Assembly (NCBI GenBank): GCA_021442155.1
Contig: CM038214.1
Coordinates: forward strand, 21,229,808-21,293,807
Direction: 5' to 3'
Length of the DNA stretch: 64,000 nt
Origin: Cymbidium sinense
Lineage: Eukaryota > Streptophyta > Magnoliopsida > Asparagales > Orchidaceae
Below the pieces are notes generated by a model, which was not told the DNA's origin, did not search any database, and worked only from the letters and a program-made list of their open reading frames with translations. This document shows, one piece after another, positions 1 to 13,640 of this stretch. A program made the translations under genes and the position numbers. Within the stretch, counting starts at the first letter, position 1. Each line of letters starts with the position of its first letter.

Positions 1-765
1 CATTAAAAATATTAAAAATATCTTCATCAAAAGGAGGAGCAACCAATCACTCATTATCTTCTAAAGACATAATAGAAGGAATGATAGAGGGATTAGATAA
101 ATGCTCAAGTTAACAATTTTTATTTAAATGATTTTTAAAGAAACTAAGAGTTAAAAAGGATATATCCCATTTTTTGTAAGCCAAGAAATATCCAAATTCT
201 TGATTTTATGAATGTGACCAAGAACATGCCTATTCATTACCAAAGAATGAATATATTTAGTACTTTTATCCCTCGAAAGATGCTTAGAGGTAATTTTTTT
301 TTGTGCCAATATGTCTTCTCCATATCCTAAAACTTAATGAGATTATCTTTAGTTTCAACAAGGTCAGAATAAAATGAAGAATTAGTAATAACCAATTCTT
401 TCAAATCTTTCACCCTTTCTTCCATTTTTTGATATTATCAAAAATATTTTTAGAGCATTTTCTGTTCCACCAAGTGATATAATGCTTAATGCTTTTAAGC
501 TTAAGCCAAAATCTTATCATACCAAATGCAGAATCACCAGGAGAAAGAGGAGCACACTAATTAAAAGCAATAAAGCCAAGGAAACTTTTATCTTTTAACC
601 ACATATTTTGAAAATGAAAATTTTTAATGACATTATTATTATGAACAACATCCTTAATAGAAATCAAAAGAGGAGCATGAGCCGAGAGAGTTTTACTAAG
701 GTGCTCCACTAAAGTTAATGGCTAACGGTTTAACCAATTAATACTAAATAAGGCACAATTAGTTT
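1..765 (-). mobile_element. LINE (L1-type) fragment, 5'-truncated, copy 1
   Basis: Read on the minus strand, this stretch encodes the end of the endonuclease domain and the linker to the reverse transcriptase of a plant L1-type LINE. Near 700-770 the broken reading frame gives LFSINWLNR, a stop, then LVEHLSKTLSAHAPLLIS, the hallmark 'EHLSRT.SDHAPLL' of plant LINE ORF2. Further on, the 'WLKLK.IKHYITWWNRK' linker is visible. The frame has several stops, so it is dead. It is roughly 85% identical by eye to 18,750-19,475, at an offset of about 18.75 kb and in the same orientation. Both copies stop at the same point and give way to TTTAGGG-derived array. The element continues off the left edge of the window. 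Confidence 0.85.
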
Positions 766-3700
766 TGATAGGTGTAGTTTTATTAGTTTATTTATTTTAA
801 ACTATTTAGGGTTTAGTTTTAGTTAATTTTATTAGTTAAGTTTAGGTTTAGGTTTAGGCTTTTAGTCTAGTTTAGTTAGTTTAGGTTTAGGGTTTAGGGT
901 TTAGTTTAGTTTAGTTAATTATTAGTTAATTAATTTAGTTATTAGTTCATTAGTTTAGTTAGTTTTAATTAGGTTTAGGGCCTAGGGTTTAGTTAGTTTA
1001 ATTAAGTTTTATTCAATTTAGCTAGTTAGTTTAGTTTAGTTAGTTTTTAGTTTTGGTATTTAGTTAGTTTAGTTAGTTTAGTTAGTTTTTAATTTATTAG
1101 TTATGTTTAGTTTAGTTAGTAGTTAGTTATTAGTTTAGGATTTAGGTTTAGTTTAGTTATTATTAGGTTTAGTTATTAGTTAAGTTATAGTTAATTATTA
1201 CTAGTTTAGTTTAGTTTAAGTTTAGCTTGTAGTTATTATAATTTATTAGGTTAGTTTAGGGTTTAGGTTTATTTATTTAGTTATTACTTTTTATTAGTTA
1301 GTTTTAGCATAGTTAGGTTTTAGTTTAGCTATTTATGTTTTAGTTATTAATTATTAGTTATTAGTTGTTAATTAGTTTTAGTTATTAGTTATTAGTTTAG
1401 GGTTTAGGGTTTAGGCTTAGGGGGTTTAGGGTTTTAGTTTAGGGGTTTAGGGTTTAGTTTAGTTTAGTTAGGTTTAGAGTTTAGGTTAGTTATTATTATT
1501 TTTAGTTTAATTATTTGTTTAAGTTTTATTAAGGTGCTTAGGTTTTAGGGTTTAGGTTGTTAGTTAGCTTATTATTTTAGTTAGTTAGTTTTATTAGTTT
1601 TCATTTAGGGTTTAGGTTTAGTTTTTAGTTTAGTTATTAGTTTTAATTAGTTTAGTTATTATTAGTTAGTTTTAGTTAGTTAGTTAATTAATTTAGGGTT
1701 TAGTGTATAGGGTTTAAGTTTAGTTTAGGTTATTAGTGTTTTAGTTAGTTAGGTTTTATTAGTTAGTTTATTAGTTTTGGTTTAATTATTAGTTAGTTTT
1801 ATTAGGTTTAGTTAATTAGTGTAGTTTAGTTATTAGGTTTTAAGGTTTATTTAGGGTTTAGGGTTTAGGTTTATTATTATTAGATGTTTAGATTTAGTTA
1901 TTAGTTAGTTTAGTTAGTTTATTAGCTATTAGTTTAGTTTATTAGTTTAATTTTAGTTTAGTTAGTTTTATTTATTAGTTTAGTTATTAGTTTTAGTTAG
2001 TTTATTAGATTTTAGTTTAGGTTTAGGGTTTAGGTTTAGTTTAGTTTAGTTTATAAGTTTTAGTTAGGTTTAGGGTTTACAATTTTTTGTTTAGTCAATT
2101 TTAGTTAGTTTATGGTTTAGTGTTCAAGTTTAGTTACTATTAGTTTATTTTTTTGGTTTAAGTTAGTTAGTTAGTTAGTTAGGTTAGTTAGTTTAGTTTT
2201 AGTTATTATTTAGTTAGTTTTAATTATTAGTTAGTTTTATTAATTTTATTTGTTATTTAGTTGAGTTATTTAGGTTTAAGTTTTATTAGGTTTAGTTTTT
2301 AGTTTAGTTAGTTTTGTTAGTTATTAGTAATTAGTTTAGGGTTTAAAGTTTAGGTTTTTAGTTAGTTATTTAGAGGCTAGGTTTAGTTAGTTTTAGTTTA
2401 GGTTTAGGGTTTAGGTTTAGTTTTAGGTTTTAGTTTTTAGTTTAGTAGGTTTATTAGTATTATTAGTTAATTTACTTAGTTTATTTTTTTATTTATTTAT
2501 TTTATTTTTTTACTTAATTTACTTAGTTTAGTTAGTTTAGTTATTTAGTTAGTTAGTTTTAGTTTTAGATATTAGTTTTATTTAGTTATTAATTATTTAT
2601 TTATTATTATTAATTTAGGGTTTAGGGTTTAGATTTAGGGTTTAGGTTTAGGTCTTAGTTTTTATTATTAGGGTTTAGGTTTAGGTTAAGGTTTAGTTAG
2701 TTTTATTAGTTTTATTAGTTTATGAGTTTAGGTTCAGGTTTAGCATTTTTAATTATTAGTTAGTTATTAGTTTATTAGGTTTATTTAGTTTACATTTTAT
2801 TAGTTTTATTAGTTCAGGTTTTATTAGTTATTATTAGTTATTAGTTTAGTTATTATTGGTTTTAGTTATTAGTTAATTAGTTAATTAGTTTAGTTAGTTT
2901 AGTTAGTTTAGTTTAGTTATTATTAGGTTTAGTTAGTTTAGTTATTAGTTTATTAGGCTTAGCTATTAGTTTATTATTTTTATTATTATTAGTTTTAGTT
3001 AGTTTAGTTTAATTATTTAGGTTTAGGGTTTAGGGTTTAGGTTTAGTTTAGGTTTTATTATTTATTAGTTTAGTTAGTTTTGGTATTAATTTAGTTAGGT
3101 TTTTAGCTAGTTTAGTTTTTAGTTTAGTTTAGTTAGTTATTAGTTTAGTTAGGGATTAGGGATTAGGTTTAGTTTAGTTAGTTTAGGCTTTAGGATTAGG
3201 GTTTAGTTAGTTGGTTTAGTTTAGTTTAGTTAGTTTAGTTAATTTTTATTAGTTATTATTAGTTTATTATTAGTTAGTTAAGTTTAGGTTTAGGTTTAGT
3301 TATTAGGTTTAGGGTTTAGGGTTTTTTAGTTTAGTTAGTTTAGTTATTTTTTTAGTTAGTTTTTTAATTAGTTTTAGTTAGTTTAGGTTGAGGTTTTAGG
3401 TTTTAGTTTTAGTTAGTTTAGTTTATTAGTTTATTAGTTAGTTTATTAGGTTTAGTTATTAGTTTAGTTATTTAGTTTGTTAATTAGTTTTATTTATTAT
3501 TAGTTTAGGTTTAGGCTTTATGGTTTATGGTTTAGTTTTAGTTATTAGCTTTAGTGATTAGTTAAGTTAGTTAGTTAGGTTTAGTTAGTTATTAGGTTTT
3601 ATTAGTTTAGTAGTAATTAGTTATTAGTTTAGTTTAGTTTAATTAGTTTATTATTAGTTATTAGTTTAGTTTATTATTAGTTTAGTTATTAGTTATTATT

Positions 3701-6700
3701 AATTTTTAGTTTAGGTTTAGTTATTAGTTTTATTGTTAGTTTAGTTTATTAGTTTTTAGTTTATTAATTTTAGTTTAGTTTTAGTTTTATTTAGGTTTTA
3801 TGGTTTAGGTTTAATTATTAGTTTTAGTTAGTTTAGTTAGTTTTTTTAGTTTAACTTATTAGTTTAGTCTTTGTTTAGTTTAGTTAGTTTTTTTAGTTTC
3901 ATTAGTTTAGTTAGTTTTATTAGTTTATTAGTTTAGTTTAGTTTAGTAAGGTTATTAGCTTTATTTATTAGTTTTTAGTTTAGGTTTTATGGGTGTTTAG
4001 GGGTTTAAGGGTTTAGGTTTAGGTTTAATTTTAGTAATTAGTTTAGTTAGTTACATTTTAGGTTTAGCTTTATTTTAGTTTAGGTTAGGTTTAGGTTTAG
4101 GTTAAGTTTAGTTATTAGTTAGTTATTAGTTTAGGTCTAGGTTTAGGTTAGTTTAGGTTTCAGGGGGGTTTAGGTTTAGGTTTAGGTTTTTTAGTTTTAG
4201 TTATTAGTTTTTACGTTTAGGGTTTTTTATTTAGTTTAGATTTTAGGTTTATTATTAGTTTTATTAGATATTTTTATTTATTAGTTTAATTTAGTTTAGT
4301 TAATTTATTAGTTTTATTATTAGTTTAGTTTTAGTTTAGTTTAGTTAAATAGTTAGGTTTAGGTTTTTGGTTATTAGTTATAATTATTAGTTTAGTTTTA
4401 GTTTAGTTTAGTTTTAGTTAGTTTAGGTTATTTAGTTTAGTTATTAGGTTTAGGTTTAGGTTTAGAGGTTTAAGTTTATTAGTTGGTTTATTTTATTAGT
4501 TTAGATTTAGGGGGGTTTAGGGTTTAGGGTTTAGGTTTAGTTTAGTTTTAATTTTAGTTATTAGTTAGTTATTATGTTAAGAGTTTAAGTTTAGGTTTAG
4601 GTTTAGGGTTTAGGGTTTAGGATTAGTTTAGGTTTTGGGTTTAAGGTTTAGCGTTTAGGCTTTAAGTTAGTTTTATCAATTTTATTTGTTTTAATATTAG
4701 TTTTTTTAGTTTTAAGTTTTAGTTTATTAGTTTAGTTAGTTTAGATTAGTTAGTTTAGTTTTAATTTTCATTTAGTTTAGTTATTAGTTTATTAGTTTAG
4801 GTTTTAGTGTTTTAGTTATTTAGGTTTTTATTAGTTTATTAAGTTTAGTTTTTAGTTTAGTTAAGTTTAGGTTTAGGGTTTAAGTTTAGGGTTCAGGGTT
4901 TAGGGTTTAGGTTTTAGTTAGGTTGTTAGTTTATTAATTTGGTTTTATTAGTTTTAGTTAAGTTTAGTTATTAGTTTATTAGTTTAGTTTAGTTTAGGGT
5001 TTAGGATTTAGGTTTATTAGTTTATTATTTATTTTTTAGTTATTAGTTTAGTTATTATTAGTTTATTAGTTTCAGTTTAGGTTTGTTTAGTTAGTTTAAT
5101 TATTAGTTTTATGGTTTAGGTTTATGGGGTTTAGGGTTTAGGGTTTAGGTTTAGGTTTAATTTAGTTTAATTAGTGTTTATTAGTTTAGTTATTAGTTAG
5201 TTTAATTAGTTTAGTTAGTTTAGTTAGTTTAGTTTTTAGTTTATGTTTAGAGGTTTAGGTTTTAGTTTAGTTTTATTAGTTCAGGGTTTATGTTTAGGTT
5301 TTAGTTTTTTTTATTATTAGTTTTTATTTAGTTAGTTTAGTTTAGTTATTAGTTTAGGGTTTAGGTTTAGTTTAGTTTAGTTTATTAGGTTCAGGGTTTA
5401 AGGTTTAGAGTTTAGGTTTAATTTAGTTTTGTTAGTTATTAGTTATTTAGTCAATTTAGTTACTAGTTATTAGGGTTTAGGGTTTAGGTTTGTTATTTTA
5501 GTTAGTGTAAGTTTTAGTTTTAGTTTTAGTTTAGTTATTAGTTATTAGTTATTATTAGTTGTAGTTAGTTTAGTTTTAGTTATTTGTTTAGGTTTAAGTT
5601 ATTAATTAGTTAGTTTAGGTTTAGGTTTAGGTTTTAGGGTTTAGGGTTTAGGTTTAAATTTAGGTTTAAGTTTAAGTTTTAAGTTTAATTTAGTTAATTA
5701 GGTTTATGTTTATTTAGTTTTAGTTATTAGGGGTTTTGGCTTAGTTTCAGTTTAGGTTTATTTTAGGTTTAGGTTTAGGTTTAGTTATTAGTTTAGTAAG
5801 TTTAGTTTAGGATTATTAGATTTAGGTTTAGTTTAGTTAAAGTTTAGTATAGTTAGGCTTGGCATTTCAATTTAGGTTATTAATTAGTTTTAGTTTAGTT
5901 AGTTTAGTTTTATTAGGTTTAGTTTTATTAGGTTTAGGTTTAAGTTTAGTTATTAGGTTTAGGTTTTATTAATTAAATAGTTTAGGGTTTACTTTTTGTT
6001 ATTTAGTGGTTATTATTATTTATTAGTTAGTTTAGTTGGTTTTAGTTTATTATTAGTTTAGTTATTACTTATTAGTTAGTTAGTTTTATAAGTTTATTAG
6101 TTTAGTTATTATTAGCTAGTTATTAGTTTACTTATTAGCTAGTTTAATTAATTTATTAGTTAGTTTAGGTTTTGGTTATTAATTTTAGTTTAGTTATTAG
6201 TTAGTTAGTTTAATTATTAGTTTAGTTATTAGTTTTATTAGTTTAATTAGTTTATTAGGTTTAGTTTAGTTATTAGTTTTGTTTTAGTTTAGGTTTCAGG
6301 TTTAGGGTTTAGGTTAGTTAGTTTAGTTTAATTTTAGTTTAGTTTTATTAGTTATGGGTTTGTTAGTTTTATTAATTTAGTTTAGTTAGATTTTAGTTAT
6401 TAGGGTTTAGGGTTTAGCTTTTTAGTTATTAGTTATTTAGTTATTTAATTATAGTTAGTTTTGTAGTTAGTTTAGGTTTAGTTTATTAGTTTTAGTTAGT
6501 TTTAATTCAGTTTAGGGTTTAAGGTTTAGTTTTATTACTAATTTTATTATCAGTTTACTTTTTTTAGTTATTAGCTTTTATTTTATTATTATTAATTATT
6601 CAATTTAGTGTTTATTTAGTTAGTTTAGGTTTTAGGTTTAAGTTTAGTTTAGTGTATTTGGTTTAGGTTTAGTTTTAGTTTATTAGTTATTTTAGTTTAG

Positions 6701-9600
6701 TATAGTTTAGTTTATTAGGTTTAGGTTTAGGTTTTTAGTTTAGTTATTAGGTTTAGTTTTTAGTTTAAGGTTTAAGGATAAAGGTTTAGGTTTAGTTTTA
6801 GGTTTTAGGTTATTAGTTTAGTTTAGTTATTAGTTTTTATTAGTTTATTAATTTATAAGGTTTTAGTTAATTTCAGTTTTAGTTAGTTTATTAGGTTTAG
6901 GGTTTAGGTTTAGGGGTTTAAGTTTAGTTTAGTTTAGTTAGTTTATTAGTTTTTAGTTAGTTTAGTTTGATTAGTTTATTAAGTTTAGGGGGTTTAGGGT
7001 TTAGGGTTTAAGTTTAGTTAGTTTAGTTAGTTTATTATTAGTTTTATTAGTTTATTAGTTTATTTATTTTTAGTTTTAATTTAGTTAGTTTTCTTAGTTA
7101 AGTTAGGTTTAGGGTTTAAGGTTTAAGGTTTATGGTTTATGGTTTTATTTTAGTTAGTTTTAGGTTAGTCTAGTTTAGTTAGGTTTTAGGGTTTAAGTTT
7201 AGTTTAGTTAGTTTTTATTAGTTTTTAGGTTAGTTTATTATTAGTTTAGTTTAATTATTAGTTTAATTTAGTTTAGTTTAGTTATTATTTAGTTTAGTCA
7301 GTTTAGTTAATAGTTTAGGGTTCAAGGTTTAAGGTTTAGGTTTAAGTGAAAGTTTAGTTTTAGTTTAGTTATTTATTATTACTTTAGGTTTAGGGTTTAG
7401 TTTATTAGTTTTATTAGTTTTAGTAGTTTATTAGTTTTATCATTAGTTTAGTTAGTTTTAGTTTTAGTTAATTTATTAGTTATGATTAGTTTAGGGTTTA
7501 GGTTTTAGTTAGGTTATTATTATTATTTAAATTTTAAGTATAGGGTTTAGGTTTAGTTAATTTTAGTTTAGGGGTTTAGGGTTTAGGTTCAGTTCATTAT
7601 TATTGTTTAGGATTTAGGATTAGGTTTAGGGGGTTTAGGATTTAAGTTTAAGTTAGTTATTAGTTTAGTTATTAGTTTTAGTTTAGTTTTATTAGTTAGT
7701 TTATTAGTTTATTTAGTTTTAGTTCAGGTTTTATTAGTTATTAGTTTAGTTATTAGTTATTAGGTTTAGGGTTTAGGGTTTAGGTTTAGTTTTATTTACT
7801 AGTTTTGTTATTATTAGTTTAGTTTAGTTATTAGTATAAGTTTAGGTTTAGTTAGTTTAGGTTTTATTTGTTAGTTAGTTTAGTTAGTTTATTAGTTATT
7901 AGTTTATTAGTTAGTTTTAGTTAGGTTTAGGGTTTAGGTTTAAATTTTATTTAGTTTAGTTAGTTTATTAGTTAGTTTTATTAGTTTATTAGGTTTAGGT
8001 TTAGGGATTAGGGTTTAGGTTAGTTAGTTTATTATTTGTTTTCATTAGTTAGTTTAGTTAGTTTAGTTTTATTTATTAGTTTAATTAGTTTAGCTATTAG
8101 TTTAGTTTAGTTAGTTTAATTAGTTCACTTAGTTATTAGTTAGTTTTAATTTAGTTAGTTTAGGTTTAGTTAGTTTAGGTTTAGTTAGTTTAGGTTTAGT
8201 TAGTTATTAGTGGTTTTAATTTTGGTTTAGTTAGTTAGTTTTAGGTTAGTTTTATTAATTTTAATTAGTAGTTTAGTTTTAGTTTAGTTAGTTTATTAGT
8301 TAGTTTAGTTAGTTTCAGGTTTAGTTATTTTATTAGTTTATTAGTTTATGTTTAGGTTTAGTAATTAGTTAGTTTTTGTTTAGTTATTAGGTTTAGTTTA
8401 GTTATAAGTTTATTTAGTTTATTTAATTAGGTTTAGGGTTTATTATTTAGGGTTTAGGTTTAGTTTAGTTTATTAATTTAGTTATTAGTTTAGGTTTAGG
8501 TTTAGGGTTTAGGTTTAGTTAGGTTCAAAGTTTAGGGTTGAGGTTTAGTTAGTTAGTTAGTGTTAGTTTTAGTTTAGTTTAGTTAGTTTAGTTATTAGTT
8601 TTAGGTCAGTTAGTTAGTTATTATTAAGTTTAGTTATTAGTTTAGTTAGGTTTTAGTTTAGTTATTAATTAGTTTAGTTAGTTAGTTTATTAGTTTTTAG
8701 TTTAGTTTATTAGTTATTAGTTTAGTTAATTAGTTATTAGTTTAGTTATTATTAGTTATTAGTTTTAGTATGTTTTATTAGTTATTAGGTTTAGGGTTTA
8801 GGGTTTAGGTTTAGTTAGTTTGTTTAGGGTTTAGAGTTTAGTTTAGTTAGTTTACTAGTTTTAAGTTAGGTTTAGTTTAGTTATTTAGGTTTATTAGTTT
8901 AGTTTTTATTAGTTTAGGTTTAGGGTTTAGGTTTAGGTTTAGTTTAGTTATTAGTTTTAGTTATTATTAGTTATTAGTTTAGGTTATTAGGGTTTAAGGT
9001 TTTGGGTTTAGGTTTAGTTAGTTTAGTTTAGTTAGTTAGTTAGTCTTAGTTAAGTTAAGTTTAGGTTTAGGTTTAGGTTTCAGAGTTAAGGGTTTATGTT
9101 TATTAGTTAGTTTTGTTAATTATTAGTTAGGTTTAGTTTAATTATTAGTAAATTAGTTTATTTAATTTAATTAGTTCTAGTTTGTTATTAGTTAGTTAAT
9201 TTATTTTAGTTAGTTTTTAGTTAGTTTAGGGTTTAGGGTTTAGGTTTAGTTATAAGGTTTAGGTTTAGGTTTTAAATAGTTTAGTTTAGTTTTAGTTAAT
9301 TTTTAGTTAGTTTAGGGTTTAGGTTTAGGTTTAGTTAGTTAGTTAAGTTTTAGTTAAGTTAGTTTAGTTAGTTAGGTTTATGTTTAGGTTTATTAGGGTT
9401 TAGGGTTTTAATTATTAGGTTTAGTTTATTAAGTTTTAGTAAGTTATTATTAGTTTAGATTTAAGTTAGTTTAGTTTAGTTTTAGTTAGTTTAGTTAGTT
9501 TAGTTTTAGTTTATTAGTTTAGTTTAGTTTAGTTTATTAGTTTAGTTTAGTTTAGTTTTAGTTAGGTTTTAGTTTTAGTTTTAGTTTAGTTTTGTTTAGT
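766..9600. repeat. Degenerate telomere-like (TTTAGGG-derived) array, block 1
   Basis: About 8.8 kb made almost only of TTTAG, TTAG, TTTAGG and TTTAGGG units read on the plus strand, with frequent 'TTATTAG' variants. Perfect TTTAGGG runs are short (usually two or three units) and scattered. Cytosine is almost absent from this strand. No open reading frame of interest is present. The first 2.1 kb or so align with 19,476-22,100, so the block was copied together with the neighbouring LINE piece. The sequence derives from Arabidopsis-type telomere repeat, but it is too degenerate and too far from an end to be a working telomere. Confidence 0.9.
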
Positions 9601-10320
9601 TAGGGTTTTTTTTTATTTTTAGTTTAGTTTAGTTTAGTTTTAGTTTAGATTTTAGTTTAGTTTTTTTTTATTTTAGTTTAGTTTTTTAGTTTAGGTTTAT
9701 TTTTTTAGTGGGTTTATTTTTATTTTTTATTTTTTTTTAGTTTATTTTTTTATTTTTTTTTATTTTTTTAGTTTAGGATTTTGGTTTTATTTAGTTTATT
9801 TTTTATTTTTTTTTAGTTTTTAGGATTATTTTTAGTTTATTTATTTTATTTAGTTTAGGTTTAGGTTTAGTTTAGTTTATTTTATTTTTATTTTAGGTTT
9901 TTTATTTTAGGTTTAGGTTTAGGTTTATTTTATTTTATTTATTTTAATTTTATTTTAGGTTTAGGTTTATTTATTTATTTTTAGGTTTATTTTATTTTTT
10001 ATTTATATTAGGTTTTTATTAGTTTAGTTTATTTTTTTATTTTATTATTATTTAGTTTTTATTTATTTTATTTTAGGTTTATTTTATTTTTATTTTATTT
10101 ATTTATTTTTTTTATTTTAGGTTTATTTTATTTATTTTTTTTATTTTAGTTTTTTAATTATTTTATTTTAGTTTATGTTTATTTTTTTATTTTATTATTA
10201 TATTTTATTTTGGTTTGGTTTTAGTTTATTTTATTTTATGTTTATTTTTATTTATATAGGTTTAGGTTTTATTTATTTATTTTATTTTTTGGCTTTATTT
10301 AGTTTAGGTTTAGGTTTTTA
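9601..10320. repeat. T-rich telomere-like variant block
   Basis: The pattern changes here from TTTAG/TTAG to long T runs with TTTATTTTA and TTTTAGGTTTA units, still with almost no C. It is the same type of sequence as the T-rich halves of the 1.43-kb units that follow, and leads into a TTTAGGG-rich block at about 10,320. Confidence 0.8.
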
Positions 10321-10775
10321 GGTTTTTAGGTTTTTAGGGTTTAAGGTTTAGGGTTTAGGGTTTAGGGTTTAGGGTTTATGGTTTAGGTTTTTAGAGTTTA
10401 GAGTTTTAGGGTTTAGGGTTTAGGGTTAGGGTTTAGAGTTTAGGGTTTAGGGTTTAGTGTTTAGGCTTTAGGTTTAGCATTTTAGGTTTAGGGTTAGTTT
10501 AGTTTTTAGGGTTTACGCTTTAAGGTTTAGGGTTTTCTAGTTTAGGTTTTAGGGTTTAGGGTTTAGGATTAGGGTTAGAGTTTAGGGTTTAAAGTTTGGG
10601 GTTTAGGGTTTAGGGTTTAAGATTAATTTAAGGTTTAGGATTTAGGGTTTTTAGGTTTCAAGGTCTTGGGTTTAGGGTTGTAAGTTTAGGGTTTAAGGTT
10701 TACGATTAGTTTTAAGGTTTATGGTTTAAGCTGTAGGGTTTAAGATTTAGGGGTTAGGGTTTAAGATTTATTTTG
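10321..10775. repeat. TTTAGGG-rich block
   Basis: Dense GGGTTTA and GGTTTA repeats with single-base variants such as TTTAAGG, TTTATGG and GGGTTAGGG. These are among the least degenerate heptamers in the window. It resembles the TTTAGGG half of the 1.43-kb higher-order units downstream and ends in the A-rich spacer at about 10,776. Confidence 0.85.
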
Positions 10776-12190
10776 AAAAAAAATTAAGTAAACTAGTAGG
10801 TCTAGGTTTATTTAGTTTACTTAGTTTATTTATTTATTTTAGTTTATTTTAATTTTATTTCTTTTTTATGTTTATTTTTTATATTTATTTAGTTTAGTTT
10901 AGTTTATTTATTTTATTTAAGGTTTTTAATTTTAGTTTATTTGTTAGGTTTAGGTTTATGTTTATTTTTTAATTTAGTTTTATTTTTATTTTATTTTTAG
11001 GTTAAGGTTTTATTTTTTATTTTTATGTTTAGGTTTAGGTTTTTATTTTATTTTTTTAGGTTTCGATTTTAGGTTGTTATTTTAGGTTTATTTTTAGGTT
11101 ATATTTTTATTTTAGGTTTAGGTTTATGTTTAGTTTATTTTATTTTATTCAGTTTATGGTTTAGGTTTAGTTTATTTTAGGTTTAGGTTTTATTTATTTT
11201 AGTTTAGTAGTTTATTTTAGTTTAGTTTTAGGTTTATTTTATTTTATTTATTTTGGATTTAGGTTTGTTTTTTAGTTTAGGGTTTTAGTTTTATTTTTTA
11301 TTTATTTTAAGTTTTATTTTTAGGTTTATTTTTTAGGTTCAGGTTTTTATTTAGTTTTTATTTTATTTTATTTTAGGTTTATTTTATGTCTATTTTACAT
11401 TTAGTTTTTATTTTATTTAGATTTTTGATTTTTTTTGGTTTATTTTATTTTTAAGTTTAGTTTAGGTTTTTATTTATTTTATTTTAGTTCAGTTTTAATT
11501 TTTAATTTAATTTTATTTTTATTTATAGGTTTAGGTTTAGGTTTAGGTTTAGGTTTATTTTTAGTTTAAGTTTCTATTTTATTTTATATTTTCTTTAGGT
11601 TTAGATTTTATTTATTTTTAGGTTTTATTTAGCTTAGGTTTAGCTTTTTAGGTTTTTAGGGTTCAAGGTTTAGTAGTTAGGGTTTGGGGTTTGTGGTTTA
11701 AGATTTAGGGTTGTAGGGTCTAGGGTTTAGGGTTTAAGGTTTAGGGTTTAGGGTATTAAAGTTTAGGGTTTATGGTTTAGGGTTGTAGGTTTAGGGTTTA
11801 GGGTTTAGGGTTAAATTTAGGGTTTAGGGTTTAAGGGTAGGGTTTTATGTTTAGGGTTTAGGGTTTATGGTTAGGGTTTAGGGTTTAGGGTTTAGGGTTT
11901 AGTGTTTAGGCTTTAAGGTTTAGCATTTTGAGGGTTTAGGGTTAGTTTAGTGTTTATGGTTTTGGCTTTAGGTTTAGGGTTTTATGGTTTAGGGTTTAGG
12001 GTTTAGGGTTTATGATTAGGGTTATGGTTTAGGATTTAAAGTTTGAATTTTAGGGTTTAAGGCTTAAGGTTAATTTAGGGTTTATGATTTTTTAGGTTTG
12101 ACGGTCTAAGGTGTAGGGTTTATGATTTAATGTTAGTATAAGGGTTTAGGGTTTAAGATTTAGGGGTTAGGGATTTGGGTTTTGGCTTTA
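10776..12190. repeat. 1.43-kb higher-order repeat, unit 1
   Basis: The unit starts with a short A-rich spacer followed by GTCTAGGTTTATTTAG (10,800). It continues with about 0.85 kb of T-rich TTTATTTTAGG sequence and ends with about 0.55 kb of TTTAGGG-rich sequence. The same order repeats in unit 2 at an offset of about 1,420-1,430 bp. Stretches such as 11,330-11,665 versus 12,750-13,085 differ at only a few positions, so this duplication is much younger than block 1. Confidence 0.85.
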
Positions 12191-13640
12191 GGGTTTAACA
12201 TTTTTTTAAAATAAATAAGTACACCAATAGGTCTAGGTTTATTTAGTTTATTTAGTTTTTTTTAATTATTTTAGTTTATTTTAATTTTTCCTTTCTAATT
12301 AGGTTTATTTTTTTATTTTTATTTAGTTTAGTTTATTAGCATCAGTTAAGATTTTTTTTAGTTTATTTTTAAGTTTTAGGTTTAGGTTTATGTTTATTTT
12401 TTAATTTAGTTTTAATTTTATTTTATTTTTTGGTTTAGGTTTATGTTTTCATTTTATTTTTTTAGGTTTAGGTTTTAGGTTTTTATTTTAAGTTTATTTT
12501 TAGGTTTATTTTAGGTTTTATTGTTTAGTTTAGGTTTAGATTTATGTTTAGTTTATTTTATTTTATTGAGTTTAGGGTTTAGGTTTAGTTTATTGTAGGT
12601 TTAGGTTTAGGTTTTATTTATTTTAGTTTAGTTTATTTTAGTTTAGATTTAGGTTTATTTTCATTTGTTTATTTGGGATTTAGGTTTTTTTAAATTTTGG
12701 GTTTAGGTTTTATTTTTTATTTATGTTAGGTTTGTTTTTTAGGTTTATTTTTTAGGTTCAGGTTTTTATTTAGTTTTTATTTTATTTTATTTTAGGTTTA
12801 TTTTATGTCTATTTTACATTTAGTTTTTATTTTATTTAGGTTTTTGATTTTTTTGGTTTATTTTATTTTTAAGTTTAGTTTAGGTTTTTATTTATTTTAT
12901 TTTAGTTCAATTTTAATTTTTAATTTTATTTTATTTTTATTTATAGGTTTAGGTTTAGGTTTAGGTTTAGGTTTAGTTTTTAGTTTAAGTTTCTATTTTA
13001 TTTTATATTTTATTTAGGTTTAGATTTTATTTATTTTTAGGTTTTATTTAGTTTAGGTTTAGCTTTTTAGGTTTTTAGGGTTCAAGGTTTAGTAGTTAGG
13101 GTTTGGGGTTTGTGGTTTAAGATTTAGGGTTATAGGGTCTAGGGTTTAGGGTTTAAGGTTTAGGGTTTAGGGTATTAAAGTTTAGGGTTTAGGGTTTAGG
13201 GTTGTAGGTTTAGGGTTCAGGGTTTAGGGTTTAGGGTTTAGGGTTAAATTTAGGGTTTAGGGTTTAAGGGTAGGGTTTTGTGTTTAGGGTTTAGGGTTTA
13301 TGGTTAGGGTTTAGGGTTTAGGGTTTAGGGTTTAGTGTTTAAGGTTTAGCATTTTGAGGGTTTAGGGTTAGTTTAGTGTTTATGGTTTTGGCTTTGGGGT
13401 TTAAGGTTTTATGGTTTAGGGTTTAGGGTTTAGGGTTTATGATTAGGGTTAGGGTTTAGGATTTAAAGTTTGAATTTTAGGGTTTAAGGTTTAAGGTTAA
13501 TTTAGGGTTTATGATTTTTTAGGTTTGACGGTCTAAGGTGTAGGGTTGTAGGTTTAGGGTTTATGATTTAGTGTTAGTTTAAGGGTTTAGGGTTTAAGAT
13601 TTAGGGGTTAGGGATTTGGGTTTTGGCTTTAGGGTTTAAC
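12191..13640. repeat. 1.43-kb higher-order repeat, unit 2
   Basis: Same internal order as unit 1: A-rich spacer, GTCTAGG anchor at 12,231, T-rich half, then a TTTAGGG half beginning with TTTTTAGGGTTCAAGG near 13,073. The low-complexity open frame at 12,805-13,017 is a by-product of T-rich DNA and not a gene. Confidence 0.85.

Noticed and set aside
766..10320. Functional telomere or chromosome end
   Set aside because: The heptamers are mostly degenerate and interrupted by a LINE, and unique DNA lies on the far side. This is interstitial, telomere-derived satellite.
12805..13017. 70-codon plus-strand open frame of mostly Phe, Leu, Ile and Gly
   Set aside because: It lies inside the T-rich half of a 1.43-kb repeat unit. 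The composition simply reflects TTT and TTA codons, and the sister unit does not keep it as a conserved protein.
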